Below, piece after piece: positions 9,924 through 20,312 of a DNA stretch of 64,000 nt. Below the pieces are notes generated by a model, which was not told where the DNA came from, made no database searches, and worked only from the letters and a program-made list of their open reading frames with translations. Both the position numbers and the translations under genes were made by a program. The first letter of the stretch is position 1. Every line of letters begins with the position of its first letter. The stretch covers positions 682,001 to 746,000 of the forward strand of contig JANHCV010000004.1 of NCBI GenBank assembly GCA_025594325.1, in the 5' to 3' direction. Origin of the DNA: Blastocladiella emersonii ATCC 22665 (Eukaryota; Blastocladiomycota; Blastocladiomycetes; Blastocladiales; Blastocladiaceae).

Positions 9924-12900
9924 ATGTCGTGCTACACGTGGTACTTTATCACGGCCGGCGCCACCGACCTGGCGACGCTCAAGGCATCGACCGCCGTCAC
10001 GAGCACCACGCCGCGCCTCAACGTGTTCCCCGTGAGCGCGCCGACCGTCCTCGGCAAGCTGTGGATCCGGTCGCGGTCCACGACCACCAGTGACGACAAT
10101 GAGCGCGCAGGGACCGCGCTGGTCCCGTCCTCGGTACGCGCGCGCGTGCGAACGCTCGTCAGGAGAGAACCTGACCCCCCCCCCCTCGCACCCGCAGCCG
10201 TCCAAGCAGATCACCAACCTGTTCCACCAGCTCGGCGAGGAGCCCACGCTGTCGCTCGCGTCGACGGGCGCGACCACCACCATCAACAGCATGACGTACA
10301 GCAAGGACGGCAGCTACTGGATCGTCAACATGACGTCGACGCGCAGCGCCAGCGTCGTGCTGCAGGTCGAGAGCTCGCAGGTCGCCGTCATGGGGTGCGC
10401 CGTCGCACAGACCATCTTCCCGCTCTCGGTCAGCACCAGCGAGGGCGTCAAGTCCGCGAGCCCATCCCCCTCACTCCTCCTGACCGCGCTCGCCCAGTCC
10501 TCGCTGTCCGGCCTCGGCGACGTGACCCGCATCGTGCAGGACTCGTGCGCGCTCAACGAGGTCTTTCTCCGGTTTGGCACGGGCACCGCCGCCTCGGCCA
10601 TCCTGTACTCGGACACGACCCTGACCACCACCCCGACCCTCATCACGCCGACCGCGTCGAGCGTCGGGGCCATGGGCACCATGGTCTCGGTCCCCGTCGG
10701 CGCCTTTGCCCTGACCACGTCCGGCAGCCTGCTGCTGCCCAACGGCACGCTGTGGTCACCCCTAACGTCGCGGCTGCCGCCGTCGGTCACGCTCGACCGC
10801 GCCGTGGCCGCGAGCTCGTGCGACGTGATTGGCGGGCACGGCATCTCGCGCCTGAGCAACCTCGTCGCGCTGTGGTCGTCGGCGACCGCCAACGCGGGTT
10901 ACCTCGTCACGGTCGCGCCCAGCGTCACGTCGCTCACGCCGCAATTCACGTCGTCCTCGAAATACCTCGCCGAGCCCCTGTACGTGCCCGTCAAGCCCAA
11001 CCACGCGCAGTGGGACTGGGGGTACAACACGGTGCTCGACGCGGCCGTCGTCAAGCTCGACGGGATCGCCCGCGTCCACGACGTCGAGATCGACCACGGC
11101 ACCCAGCAGGTCCTCGCGCTCGTCCGCACCACGGCCGGCGTCGACCAGCTCATCGCGATCCCGGACCCGCAGTCGCTCTCGCCCGGGGCGACTGTGTCGC
11201 CAACGGTCCTCGGCGCGTTCCCCGTCTCGGGCGGCCTCGTCACGCCCCTCGACAGCCGCACCAAGTCGCCCGCGCTGCAGCTCATCTTCGGCCGCGCCAT
11301 GGCCCGCGACCTGTTCATGTTCGGCGACACGCTGCTGTACTCGGGCGACGGCGGCGCGACCCAGTTCGAGGTCTCGCTCGTCACGCGCAACCCGACCCTG
11401 ACGAGCGCCGGCCGGTCGCGGTTGGGGGCCAGCGAGACGGTCGTCCAGGTCGTCACGGTCCCGATCCCTGTTGGGGTGAGCAGTCCGCCGGGCACGGGCG
11501 CGCTCGACTTCCCGTCGCCCGCGGTGCCCGCGTCGATGCTGCCCGGCCGGTTCGCGGTGCTGACGTCCGAGAACCGCGTGTTCGTCGGGCTCGCGGGGCA
11601 GCAGGAGGCGCTCGAGATCTACAACGGCGCGCTGATCTCGTCGGGCGCGTACAAGCTCATGTTCCGGATCGACGGGTCGCTCGTCGCGGTGCAGGCGACG
11701 AGCGCGGCGCCCTTTTTCCAGCAGATCAACCTCCCCGTGCCCGACGACTTCAGCGTGGCGCAGTGGAACGTCGCGGGCCTGACGTGCCCGTACCTCGCCA
11801 TGAGCACGACGCTGCTCGACGAGTACTACGTGGACATCGGCACCGCGGCCAGCTTCCAGTCCAAGCTCGTCGTTGACAGCTCGCAGCAGGCGGTCCCGCC
11901 CGTCGTCACGTCCGGCAACGCCTCGATTGTCGGGATCGCCGTCACGGCGCGCGCCGAGGCCTACTCGCTCGACACCCGCGTCATCACCACCAACACCACG
12001 CTCGCCCCGGCCTCCGCCACGCTCCCCGGCGCCGCCGCCGCACTCGCCTACCCGCAGGTCGTCAACCTCGCGTGCCCGCCTACCCTCGCCCCGCGGTCCT
12101 CGGCCATGGTCCGCGCCATGTGCCCACCGTCCCGCCGCATCGTCGCACGGTACGCGACGCCCAGCGTCGCGGCGCCCGTCGTCGTCAACTGTACCGCCGG
12201 CGCGACGACGGGACAGGCCGCGTACACGGTGACCGTCGGCGCGGGCAAGTGGACCGACTGGGACTCGGGGAATGCGGGCGCCGCGGCGCGGTCCATGGCG
12301 TACAACTGCACGCGGTTCGGCAACCCGCTCTCGGCGTACTACGGGCAGACGTGGCAGCCCGTGCTCGACTTGTACGACGGCCCCAATTTCGTGCGCCAGG
12401 TCCAGGGCGACTTTGCGCTCATCGAGATCCTCGGCCGGAACACCTTCTCGTACAACACCACGGCCGACGACGTGCTGTGCACCAGCCCGCCGCAGTCGGC
12501 GGCCTCGATGCTCAGGAACGGCGGGACGTGGAACAAGGATGTACGTCTCCTCTCGTCTCGACTCGTCGCGGTCGCACGATGGCCGCCGCGCTCGCTCACC
12601 GCCGTGACCCGCTCGTATCTGTAGAACTACATCTCCTGCACGGACATCGACCTCGGCATGTCCAAGGCAGACGGCTCGCACTTTCCGTACGAGATCTTCA
12701 ACGCGACCAACGGCAACCGGATCCAGTGGGGCAGCAACGAGGACGCCGTGTACCTGTTCCGGGCCGTGGTCCTGGACGCGAGCGAGAGCTACTGCTACCT
12801 GACGACCGACTTCGCCGTGGCCGTGTACGGCGCCCCGCTCACGGCGGGCACCCAGGTCGGGATCGTGCTCGGGTTCATCTTTGCGGTGCTCGCCGCGCTC

Positions 12901-12954
12901 GGCGCGAGCTACTGGTGGTATCGCCAGTCCAAGGCCAAGGAGAAGACGGACTGA
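9924..12954 (+). CDS. CatSper auxiliary subunit, CATSPERD/CATSPERE-like
   Basis: Exons 9924-10133, 10198-12540, 12625-12954 (introns 64 and 84 nt, donors GTACGC and GTACGT); about 960 residues. A large extracellular-type region with many NxS/T sites and cysteines is followed by one membrane helix (~932-950, IVLGFIFAVLAALGASYWW) and a short basic tail, a type I layout. The last ~250 residues carry the conserved layout of CatSper delta/epsilon subunits: NLACPP, TVTVGAGKWTDWDSGNAG, MAYNCTRFGNP, WQPVLDLYDG, GDFALIEILGRNTFSYN, NYISCTD and VLDASESYCYLTTDFAV. These subunits form the canopy over the sperm Ca2+ channel. The start at 9924 is tentative, since no signal peptide is seen and a first exon may be missing. 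CatSper channel genes are known from Allomyces, which supports a blastocladialean source. Confidence 0.8.
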
Positions 12955-13042
12955 AGCTTTGGGATTGGAGGAGTCAATTACACTATATATATGTTTGGAA
13001 CACGCAAAAGGGGGTACAGAAACGACGAGAGAGAGAGCGCAG

Positions 13043-14608
13043 TTACACGTCCACCATCTCGACGTCCATGTTGGCGAGCCCCGCGAGCCCGCCCGCGGCG
13101 GAGTACCCGCCGATGCCGAGCATGGCGGCGGCGGCGGGGTCGATGGGCCGGGACTCGGAGTTGACGAGTTCGCGGCGGATCTCGGGCGTGATGGCGTAGT
13201 GGGTCTGGTGCTTGAGGAGCTCGAGCAGCGCGTCCTTCTGGTCAGGCGTGATGTCCTGCTTGTACCGCTGGGCGAAGACGAGCAGCGCCTGGTGCCAGAG
13301 CACGGGGAGCTGCAGGTTCGGGTCCTCGGGCTTGCGGAACCGCAGGAAGTGGAAGACGACCGCGTCCACCACCTTGTAGGGGAGCGCGTACTTCTTGTCG
13401 AGCAGGATGCGCAGGAACAGCGACGCCGACCCCGAGTACTCCATGTCGGCGAGCTTCATGAGGCACGCGGCCGAGTGCAGCACGGGGATCGACACCTTGG
13501 ACACGACGGACCCGACGATCGCCGCCTCGCGCAGCGAGCACCCGCCATCGACGAGCGGCAGCAGCACGCCCTTGAAGAAGGCGGCGGGCTTGTACAGCGA
13601 CTTCTTGAGGGCCAGGTACAGGTGGTAGTTGAGCTTGCGCGAGTTCTGGATGTCGTCGCGCACGCGCTCGAGCAGGAACAGGTTGAGGAACCGCTGCGCC
13701 ATCTTGGGGTTGAAGTTGGACACGAAGATCTTGGTCGCCTCGTACATGGCGTGCGGCGTCCACGTGTCGGGCCGCGTGATGTACAGCACCTCCTCCCAGT
13801 GCGTCAGCGTAGGGATCAGCTTGAACGCCTTGGGCAGCTTGCCCGACTTGTACCGCGACAGCAGCTTGCCCACCTTGCTGTACACCTGCACCACCTTCGG
13901 GTTCAGGAAATCGGCCAGGTCGTTGCCGCCCTCCTCGCCCGCCTCGGCCGCGCGCGCCGCACGCGCAGCGGCATCGGCCTCGTACTCGGCAATCTTCTCC
14001 GAGATGATGTCCGCCAGCGTCTGCCGCGTCGCCGGCTGCTGCGGGAAGAACTGCTCGAGCACCTGCATCTCGTTGGCGTCCACGTCCTAAACACACGCGG
14101 TTGGCGGAGGGGTCAGCTGGGCGTCGTCGGGGGTACAATGGAGACGCGCAGCCGTACGAGAATATCGTCGTTACCGCCATCCCACTCCTCCTCGTTGTCG
14201 GCGACGCCGGGAGCCGCAGACTCGTCCTCGGAATCGGACTCGAAGGCAGCGGTACCGAACACGGACGCCTTGGCGGGGCGGGCAGCCGCGGCAGAGCTAC
14301 GCGGCGCATCAGCAGCGTGAGCAAGTTTGACCTCGTGGGACAATCTACCCAATGGACGCGTACGCGGCAGCCGAAGGCGACTCGGCCTCAATCTCGCGCT
14401 GCTGCTCCTGGGCAATGTCGAGAATCTTCTTGGACATCTTCGAGTCGAGGAACTCGACCGTCTCGAACTCGTCGCCGCCGCTGCCCTGGCGCTTCTTGGA
14501 CGCGCGCTTCTTGCCGTCAACGACGCGGTCGCCCATGATCTGCTTGGCCAGCGGATCGTGCCGCTGCTTCTTGGCAGCGAACTTTGGCATCGACTTATCC
14601 TTTCCCAT
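13043..14608 (-). CDS. ENP1: Bystin / Enp1, 40S ribosome biogenesis factor
   Basis: Exons 14608-14349, 14296-14158, 14086-13043 (introns 52 and 71 nt); 480 residues, close to yeast Enp1 (483). The N-terminus is basic (MGKDKSMPKFAAKKQRHDPL) as in bystins. It is followed by an acidic linker (SEDESAAPG, NEEEWDGGND) and the all-helical bystin domain from ~134, with LLSRYKSGKLPKAFKLIP, WEEVLYITRPD, NPKMAQRFLNLFLLERVRDD and FQRYKQD-type landmarks. The protein binds pre-40S particles and is needed for 20S pre-rRNA processing and export. Its stop (TAA) lies 88 bp from the stop of the CatSper gene, so the two are convergent. The first donor is GTAGAT, one of the few not of the GTACG type. Confidence 0.95.
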
Positions 14609-14872
14609 GGTGTTTGCGTGTTACGTTGCAGGGTCTGGTCCGAAATCGCCACGTTCGCGACGTCGTCGTCATCGTCAGCGAGTGGCGCCCGCGGGGCACG
14701 GTGGCGGCGAGCGGGACGCGGGGGCGAGGTGGAGTTGATCGCGTCACCTGATGCCACGCCATCCGTTGCGGTGGAGTTTTCTTACGCCACTTTGGCCACT
14801 TTGACGCGTCTACGGCCAGGTTGACGGCTCCTGCTGTGACGACGCAAAACCATGCAACGCGTGACATGAACC

Positions 14873-17241
14873 ATGACAAACTCGATGCATTGCGCAGAAC
14901 CACGGCTGCTCGCGCTGAGCAGCGTGCCGCCGGAACTCTTGACCTTTATGTGCCAGCTTGCGCAGCCGCGCTCCTTAGTTCCGACCGCTTCGAAGATGCT
15001 GTCGAGCACTGTCAACGATCGACCCGTCCTCGCTGCTTGGTCGCTCCATGAGATGGTGTGGCTCGTGGCGAACCGCCCGAAACGCCGTTATGGCAATCGC
15101 AATCTTATGTGGTCCTTTTCAGTTTTCGAAGTTGCAGTTGAAGTGGAGAGAGAGTGGATTAAAACGGGTGTGCCATGACACGGGTTTTATGCTTCCAACT
15201 GTTGCGAAATCCATGATGACCAAACTGGAGGAATCCGAGTCCAGAGATCCCTATTTCCGCGACGAAAAGCGGATACGCTCTCGAGCCGTGAACGACGCAC
15301 TCCTCGCCTGCTTCGTGTCGTCGATTTATGGCCCGCGACTGGTGAATCTTACTTGTGGTCAGGACGTCGAACAGCTTGCCGCGCAACTTCGCGGCGAAAT
15401 CGCCACATTCGCGAAGTCCCGACTCACTCAGCCTTTGCTCGCTGATTTCCTCGTGCTCTTATTTGCATCCGTCGCGAATCGCTACAATTCGAGCTACAAC
15501 CAGCTGCTCGCGGACATTCTCAAACACTGCCCGTCACTGCTTCAAGTATCCCGACGTGGTCGGAGTGGACGGCGAGGACCCTGCACGCACACTGGTGTTG
15601 GACTCCACCGTTGACCGAGAGCCAAGAGGCCGACGATTTGGTGATGCGTCCGCTGCGCCTGGTCGACTTTCTCGGTATTACAGCTGTTTCACGCTGGTGT
15701 TTCGCCTCGCTCGCGCCCTTGCTCGAGCTCGATGGGAGACTTGACACGGCCTCGCTCATTTCTCTTTTGCGACTTGAATCTGTTACAATTGTGCTCGTTG
15801 ATGCATTCTATTCTGATACAGCGGTCGCAGCAACCGCGATGCCGATGCTCGACTGGCTTGTCAAGAACGGCTGGACCAACACGGCGCCCGCAGAAGCGAC
15901 GGCGCTTGTGGCGCCGATTTCTGCGCTTGGACCTGCCGCGCTTTTGCACGCTCTCACGCACCACACACAACTCGTCCTTGTTGGATTTACGGCGGAAGAC
16001 TCGACTTACATCACCGAAAAGGTGGAGAAGTGGTTCTGGAAGGAACCGTTTGTTACCTCCGCCGAATTCGCCGTCGTCCTTCAACACAACTTGCTTAACA
16101 AGGATTCCTTCGATTGGCGCTACGCAGTCGCGAGGGCTTTCCAGACTTGCCCGGAAATCGTTGAACAGATCCGCGGGTTTCTCGGCAAGGCGGCCTGGCC
16201 AGACGTGGTTTGTAACGGTACATGCTATCGTGTGCATCCTGATCTCCACCTCGCCATGCTCACAATATCGGATGTAGCGCTGATCGTTTTGATTCGGGAC
16301 CAGCCCCGCGCTGAAAAAGGCAAGGAACCGCCTGAGGCACCATTCGCGTCAACCGTTCCACAGACCATCATCCGCTACGCATGCGAATCGGGTCTTCGCG
16401 ACCCCTCTAGTGTGTTTGGCCCTCATATCGGCTTGATATTCGGCTGCTGGTTTGACCGCTTGCTCAAATGCGAGCCGATCGCGGATCCCATGGACCTAGT
16501 TCAGCTTGCTTGCGACGGAATGAACAAACTCAAGTGCGAGAGCGCACCGTCGCTCAAGATCACCAGAGCCCTAGCGCAGCTTGTCGCAATCGTCCTCGCT
16601 TCTCCCGACACGCGTCCTCGCGCGCTCCGCCTGATGGCTGAATCGGGCACCTCGCTGCTCTGGGTCGAAGCCATGCTCTGGAATGCCTACGGAGTTTCGA
16701 GGTCTGCGTTTAATGGCACAGGCCTCGCCGTCTGCCCACACTGTCCGATCGGCGACCAGCCCCTGTGGCGCGACGTGTTTCATCTGATGCTGGACACGTT
16801 TCCAAACGCTCTCAACGAGGTCGGTGTAGCGTATGACCGCGTTCGCCCAGACAACAAGTTTGGCCGGAAAGGCCTTGTCATTCACTTGGCCACATTTATG
16901 GGCATGTCGGGGTCTCGCAACGCATGTTGCGCACCCGAGTCGACCAGCGACGAACCAATTCAGCGCTTGTTCGAGTCGTTTGCCCGCACGGACGCGCGCA
17001 ACGTCTACGAGTTTTTTGAGAGCGCGGCCCTGTCGAGTCCAAGATATGCTTCGCGATGGCTCAAGGGATCCTCGACCCAGTGTGTGGCCCTCACGAGCTC
17101 GTCCGCCTTGCGCGCAAGGCAATTGAAGGCCAGTGGCGCGATGATTACATGGCTGGGCTCCGGTGGGTTGCGCCGAAAACGTATGCCGATCCCGAGTTCG
17201 CTCGCCGCCTCAACCGGTATTTCTATTTTACGGGCTCATAA
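14873..17241 (+). pseudogene. Decayed F-box-like multigene-family member
   Basis: Protein-like sequence runs for 2.4 kb but hops between frames. It starts at ATG 14873 with an F-box-like helix (VPPELLTFMCQLAQP). It shifts near 15170 to VAKSMMTKLEESESRDPYF..., and near 15545 to YPDVVGVDGEDPARTLVLD. Near 15620 it shifts to a long frame (LRLVDFLGITAVSRWCF to about 17050), then changes once more to CFAMAQGILDPVCGPHELV, ending at a TGA or TAA near 17241. At least four frameshifts are needed, which no short intron explains. Base composition is close to 50% GC in places, far below the flanking genes. It is divergent from bystin (264 bp). It resembles the broken gene at 32251 in style, but homology was not established. 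Confidence 0.6.
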
Positions 17242-17260
17242 ATAGTTGGGATTGATTGAA

Positions 17261-17860
17261 TGAACGATGTCGTGTGAGTGTCTCTCTCTGCCTTGGTGGC
17301 CGCTGCGCCGCGTTTTCATGGCCGCGGCCGCGGCCGTGGCCAGGGCCAAGGTCAAGATCTTCCCAGCGTACCGATCAAACTACAAAGCATACTGCCGCTT
17401 CGCGACATTCCCGCGGACCGCTCGACTAGGTTCAGCGCAACGGTAGTTTTAACTGAGTTGCTGTCGCGTCAAGCTCCCTGCGTTGGTGGCCATCATCGCG
17501 CTGCAGCTCGATGGTGATGGCCATGGCCGCAGCCAGGGTTCTAGGCTTCGCGATGTGCTGTCTACACGACGAACTTCAAACTCGACGCGGCCCGCTCGAA
17601 TGACTTCCACGCAACGGTAGGATTGAGTGATTTGCTGATGTGTTGGTGTCTCCGCGTTGATGGCCATCGCACCGCGCTTTGAAGGCCGCTTCGCAACATT
17701 GACGCGAACTGCTCGAATGGCTTCCAAACAAAGGCATGACTGAGTGAGCTACAGTCGCGTTGGAGCCGTTGGGATGATGGGTATTGCGTCGCGCTTCAAT
17801 GGCCGCGGCCATGGCCATCGTCACCTCACGTTCCCCCGTATCGGATGAGATCCTCACCGT
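17261..17860. repeat. Degenerate tandem repeats, three to four copies of roughly 110-190 bp
   Basis: Related blocks recur. GGTGGCCGCTGCGCCGCGTT (17295), GGTGGCCATCATCGCGCTGC (17485), TTGATGGCCATCGCACCGCG (17657) and a last block near 17775 are each followed by a GGCCGCGGCCATGGCC-like run. Each is then followed by CGCTTCGCGACATT..GCTCGA..GACTTCCACGCAACGGTAG-like and ATTGAGTGATTTGCTG-like segments. Copies differ by many substitutions and indels. On the minus strand two copies read as related peptides (HSVMPLFGSHSSS and HSILPLRGSHSSG), so the unit may derive from a coding repeat. The stretch 17242-18163 holds no other gene I can support. Confidence 0.65.
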
Positions 17861-18163
17861 TTATGACATTCGCGTCCGGTTTTTCCACGACCGAGGTCAT
17901 GGCCATAGCCTTAATCCCGTCACACGACCAGTTCTGGCCCTGAATGCGCGATCTTCATGCCCGACCAGCGCAAATCAAGGCCGTTTCGCATCCGAGACAT
18001 GGACCACACTACAGGCTTTCACCCTCAACATCGTCGCGTTTCGTGCGCTGCCATTTTTTTAAGTAGTTGCTAGGTCAGGTCAAAACTGTATCAAAACACG
18101 ACAATCCTCGACAAAAAAAGGGGAGCTCACATCACGAGCATCCCGCGACCGCTGCCCGCCCAC

Positions 18164-19879
18164 TTAGTGCTGGGGCGGGAGCGGCGGCAGGTCCTTCTTG
18201 CCGATGGACGAGGAGCGGGGCGGGAACTGGCGCGCGTTGGCCGCGTCGAACGACGCCTTACGGGGCGGGGGTGGCGGGAGCGCGAGCGGGTCGAGCTGCG
18301 GGAGCTCGGGCGGCGCTACCGTGGCGGGAACCGTCGTCGTGGTGATGGTCGGGAGCGCGGGTGCGGCAGGCGCTGGCGCGGGTGCGGACGCGCCGAGGGA
18401 CAGGACCGACGGGTACGCGACGTCGGCGGCGCCCATGGCCGCGAGGTGGTCCGCGTACGAGCCGGACGACTCGACGGCCGCGGGCTCGTCGTCCTCGTCG
18501 TGCTCGTTCTCGTCGACGTACTCGTGCGCGTACTGCTCGAGCGCGTCGACGACGTCGGTCAGCCGGTCGATCCGGGCGGGCGCGGCGGGGTCGAGGTCGG
18601 CGGCCGAGTCGGTCGCGGGCTCCTCGCCGCCGTCGTCGTACACCTCAGGCTCGTGCGCCGCCACCTCCTGCACCACCTCCGCGACAGCGGGTGTCGCCTC
18701 GACCGCGACCGCCGCACTGACCGCATCCGCGATCCCGCCGTTCGGGCCGACACACACGGGCTCCCCATCGATCCCGTCGGCGGGGTACGTGACGACGACG
18801 GCGCGGAACGGGCAGTCGTCGGGGTTCTCCGTCTTACTCCCATCCACCCGCGGGAGAACGACGCACGCGATACGCGCGGTCTCGATCTTCTTGGGCTGGC
18901 GGCGGGAGCTGAGCCAGCGGACGGGCGGCTGCGCGGTGTGCTCGTCGAACCGCGTGTTGGGCGCGAGCCAGTCGAGGCGGTACAGCGGGTGGACGATGAA
19001 GACGCACGCAAAGGCCATGACGAGCCCGGAGACCGCGGCGCGCAGGCGGTTGATGTCGGACGGCGACATGTCCGCGTCGTTGTTCCCCGCGAGCCCGCGC
19101 GCGCCGAGCACGTCCTGGACCGCGACGGCGAGCTCGTCGCGCAGCAGACCGCGTTCGGCGGGTAGGTCCCGGTGCCCGATCCCGCGCTGCTCGCTGTACA
19201 TGAAGTCGCGGTACAGCGCCGTGGCCGCGTCGCGCGTGAGCGGCCGGCCGTCGTCGCCGCGGTGGAAGGTGTCGGCGAGCACATCGAACACGGCGCGGTG
19301 GATCTCCGCGACGACCGTCGTCCGCGCGTCGCCCGTCGACACGTCGACGGCGGGCGGCTCGGGCTGGCCGGGGAACGCGCGGACAAAGTTGGACCGGAAA
19401 TCGTCGGCGATCATGTCGGCGACACTCTGGATCCCGATCGGGTCGCGGTCCGCCAGCGGCGCGACCAGCGCCTCGGTCCGCGCCAGCGCGCTCGTCATGG
19501 CCTCGTGCACGGTGCCGCGGTTGAAGTCGATCGAGTTGAGCACGTGCGGCGGGGACTCGACGGCTGCGGCCGCGTGGTTGCCAGAGGAGGAGGGGGAAGC
19601 GGCGACCAGGGCGCCGTCATCGGCGCCGAACCCGTCGAGCGGCGGCAGACTCGCGACCTGCGCGGCCGACGGCACGCCCTTGAGCGAGTCGTCGAATTCG
19701 CCCCAGTTGGACAGCGACGGGAGCGCGCCGACGGTCGCGAGCTGCGCGCCCGCGGGTGCGGCAGCGGCGGGCGACGACGGCGCAGGGTCCACGGCGGCAA
19801 GGGGGTCAACCGCCGCCGCGGCGGCAGGAGCCTCGGTCGCCGTCGGCTTGGCCTTGAACCGGCCCAGGAACCCCTTCAT
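18164..19879 (-). CDS. Unrecognised protein, paralogue of the gene at 27419-29129; possible MIEAP-C-like core
   Basis: One exon, 571 residues, start ATG at 19879 and stop TAA. The N-terminus is short and basic (MKGFLGRFKAKP), followed by an Ala/Pro linker. A conserved core begins at ~115 with HVLNSIDFNRGTVHEAMTSAL and continues to ~400. The second half of the core has VHPLYRLDWLAPNTRFDEH, then a strand pair ARIACVVLPRV and PFRAVVVTYP. The tail is acidic then proline rich (LPPLPPQH). The core is shared with the gene at 27419 (SIEFNPSTVHEAMDSAL, MRVVHPRFELAWPD, VAFTVWPRV, YRAVVVAY). The FDE...VVLPRV...AVVVTY order faintly recalls the C-terminal domain of mitochondria-eating proteins (SPATA18). 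That link is a weak guess. No enzyme motif is seen. Confidence 0.7.
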   Translation of the reverse strand: MKGFLGRFKAKPTATEAPAAAAAVDPLAAVDPAPSSPAAAAPAGAQLATVGALPSLSNWGEFDDSLKGVPSAAQVASLPPLDGFGADDGALVAASPSSSGNHAAAAVESPPHVLNSIDFNRGTVHEAMTSALARTEALVAPLADRDPIGIQSVADMIADDFRSNFVRAFPGQPEPPAVDVSTGDARTTVVAEIHRAVFDVLADTFHRGDDGRPLTRDAATALYRDFMYSEQRGIGHRDLPAERGLLRDELAVAVQDVLGARGLAGNNDADMSPSDINRLRAAVSGLVMAFACVFIVHPLYRLDWLAPNTRFDEHTAQPPVRWLSSRRQPKKIETARIACVVLPRVDGSKTENPDDCPFRAVVVTYPADGIDGEPVCVGPNGGIADAVSAAVAVEATPAVAEVVQEVAAHEPEVYDDGGEEPATDSAADLDPAAPARIDRLTDVVDALEQYAHEYVDENEHDEDDEPAAVESSGSYADHLAAMGAADVAYPSVLSLGASAPAPAPAAPALPTITTTTVPATVAPPELPQLDPLALPPPPPRKASFDAANARQFPPRSSSIGKKDLPPLPPQH

Positions 19880-20312
19880 GGCTGGTGCAGGATGGCGATG
19901 GTGGCGGGGCGACGGACGGGTTGCTGCAAGTGTGCGAGGCGTGCGCCGTGAGCGCGATGCATGGAGAGCGAGCGAGGGAGAGCGAGATGATGGCGGCGAG
20001 CGAACGAGACCCGCTTCAGCTTCGGCTTCTGGTGACTGCCCAGCGTTGCGGTGCCGGCGAGCGCCCCCGGCTTGGTGTTTCCGCTCGGTGGCAGCGCCAG
20101 GGACTCGGCCACGTTCTCGCGAGCGAGAGGGTTGCGGTGGTCGCTCGCGATGGTGATGGAGGAGATGATGCCGACGCGTTCGCGGCGTCGCTCGGCCTTG
20201 GCGCTGAGGGGATATAGAACACGACGATGGTGGGCTCCCAAAAATAATAATATATACTCGCGCGTCGCGCGTCGCGCCCGCGCGCACCGCACCGCAGCAG
20301 CGCGGAACACGT
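19880..20312. other. Intergenic region between two minus-strand genes, about 430 bp
   Basis: It contains the 3' end of the HSPA12-like transcript and the promoter and leader of the gene starting at 19879. An AT-rich block AAAATAATAATATATACTCG at 20241-20260 is the only marked feature. On the minus strand it reads as a TATA-like element or a 3'-end signal. No gene is supported here. Confidence 0.45.
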
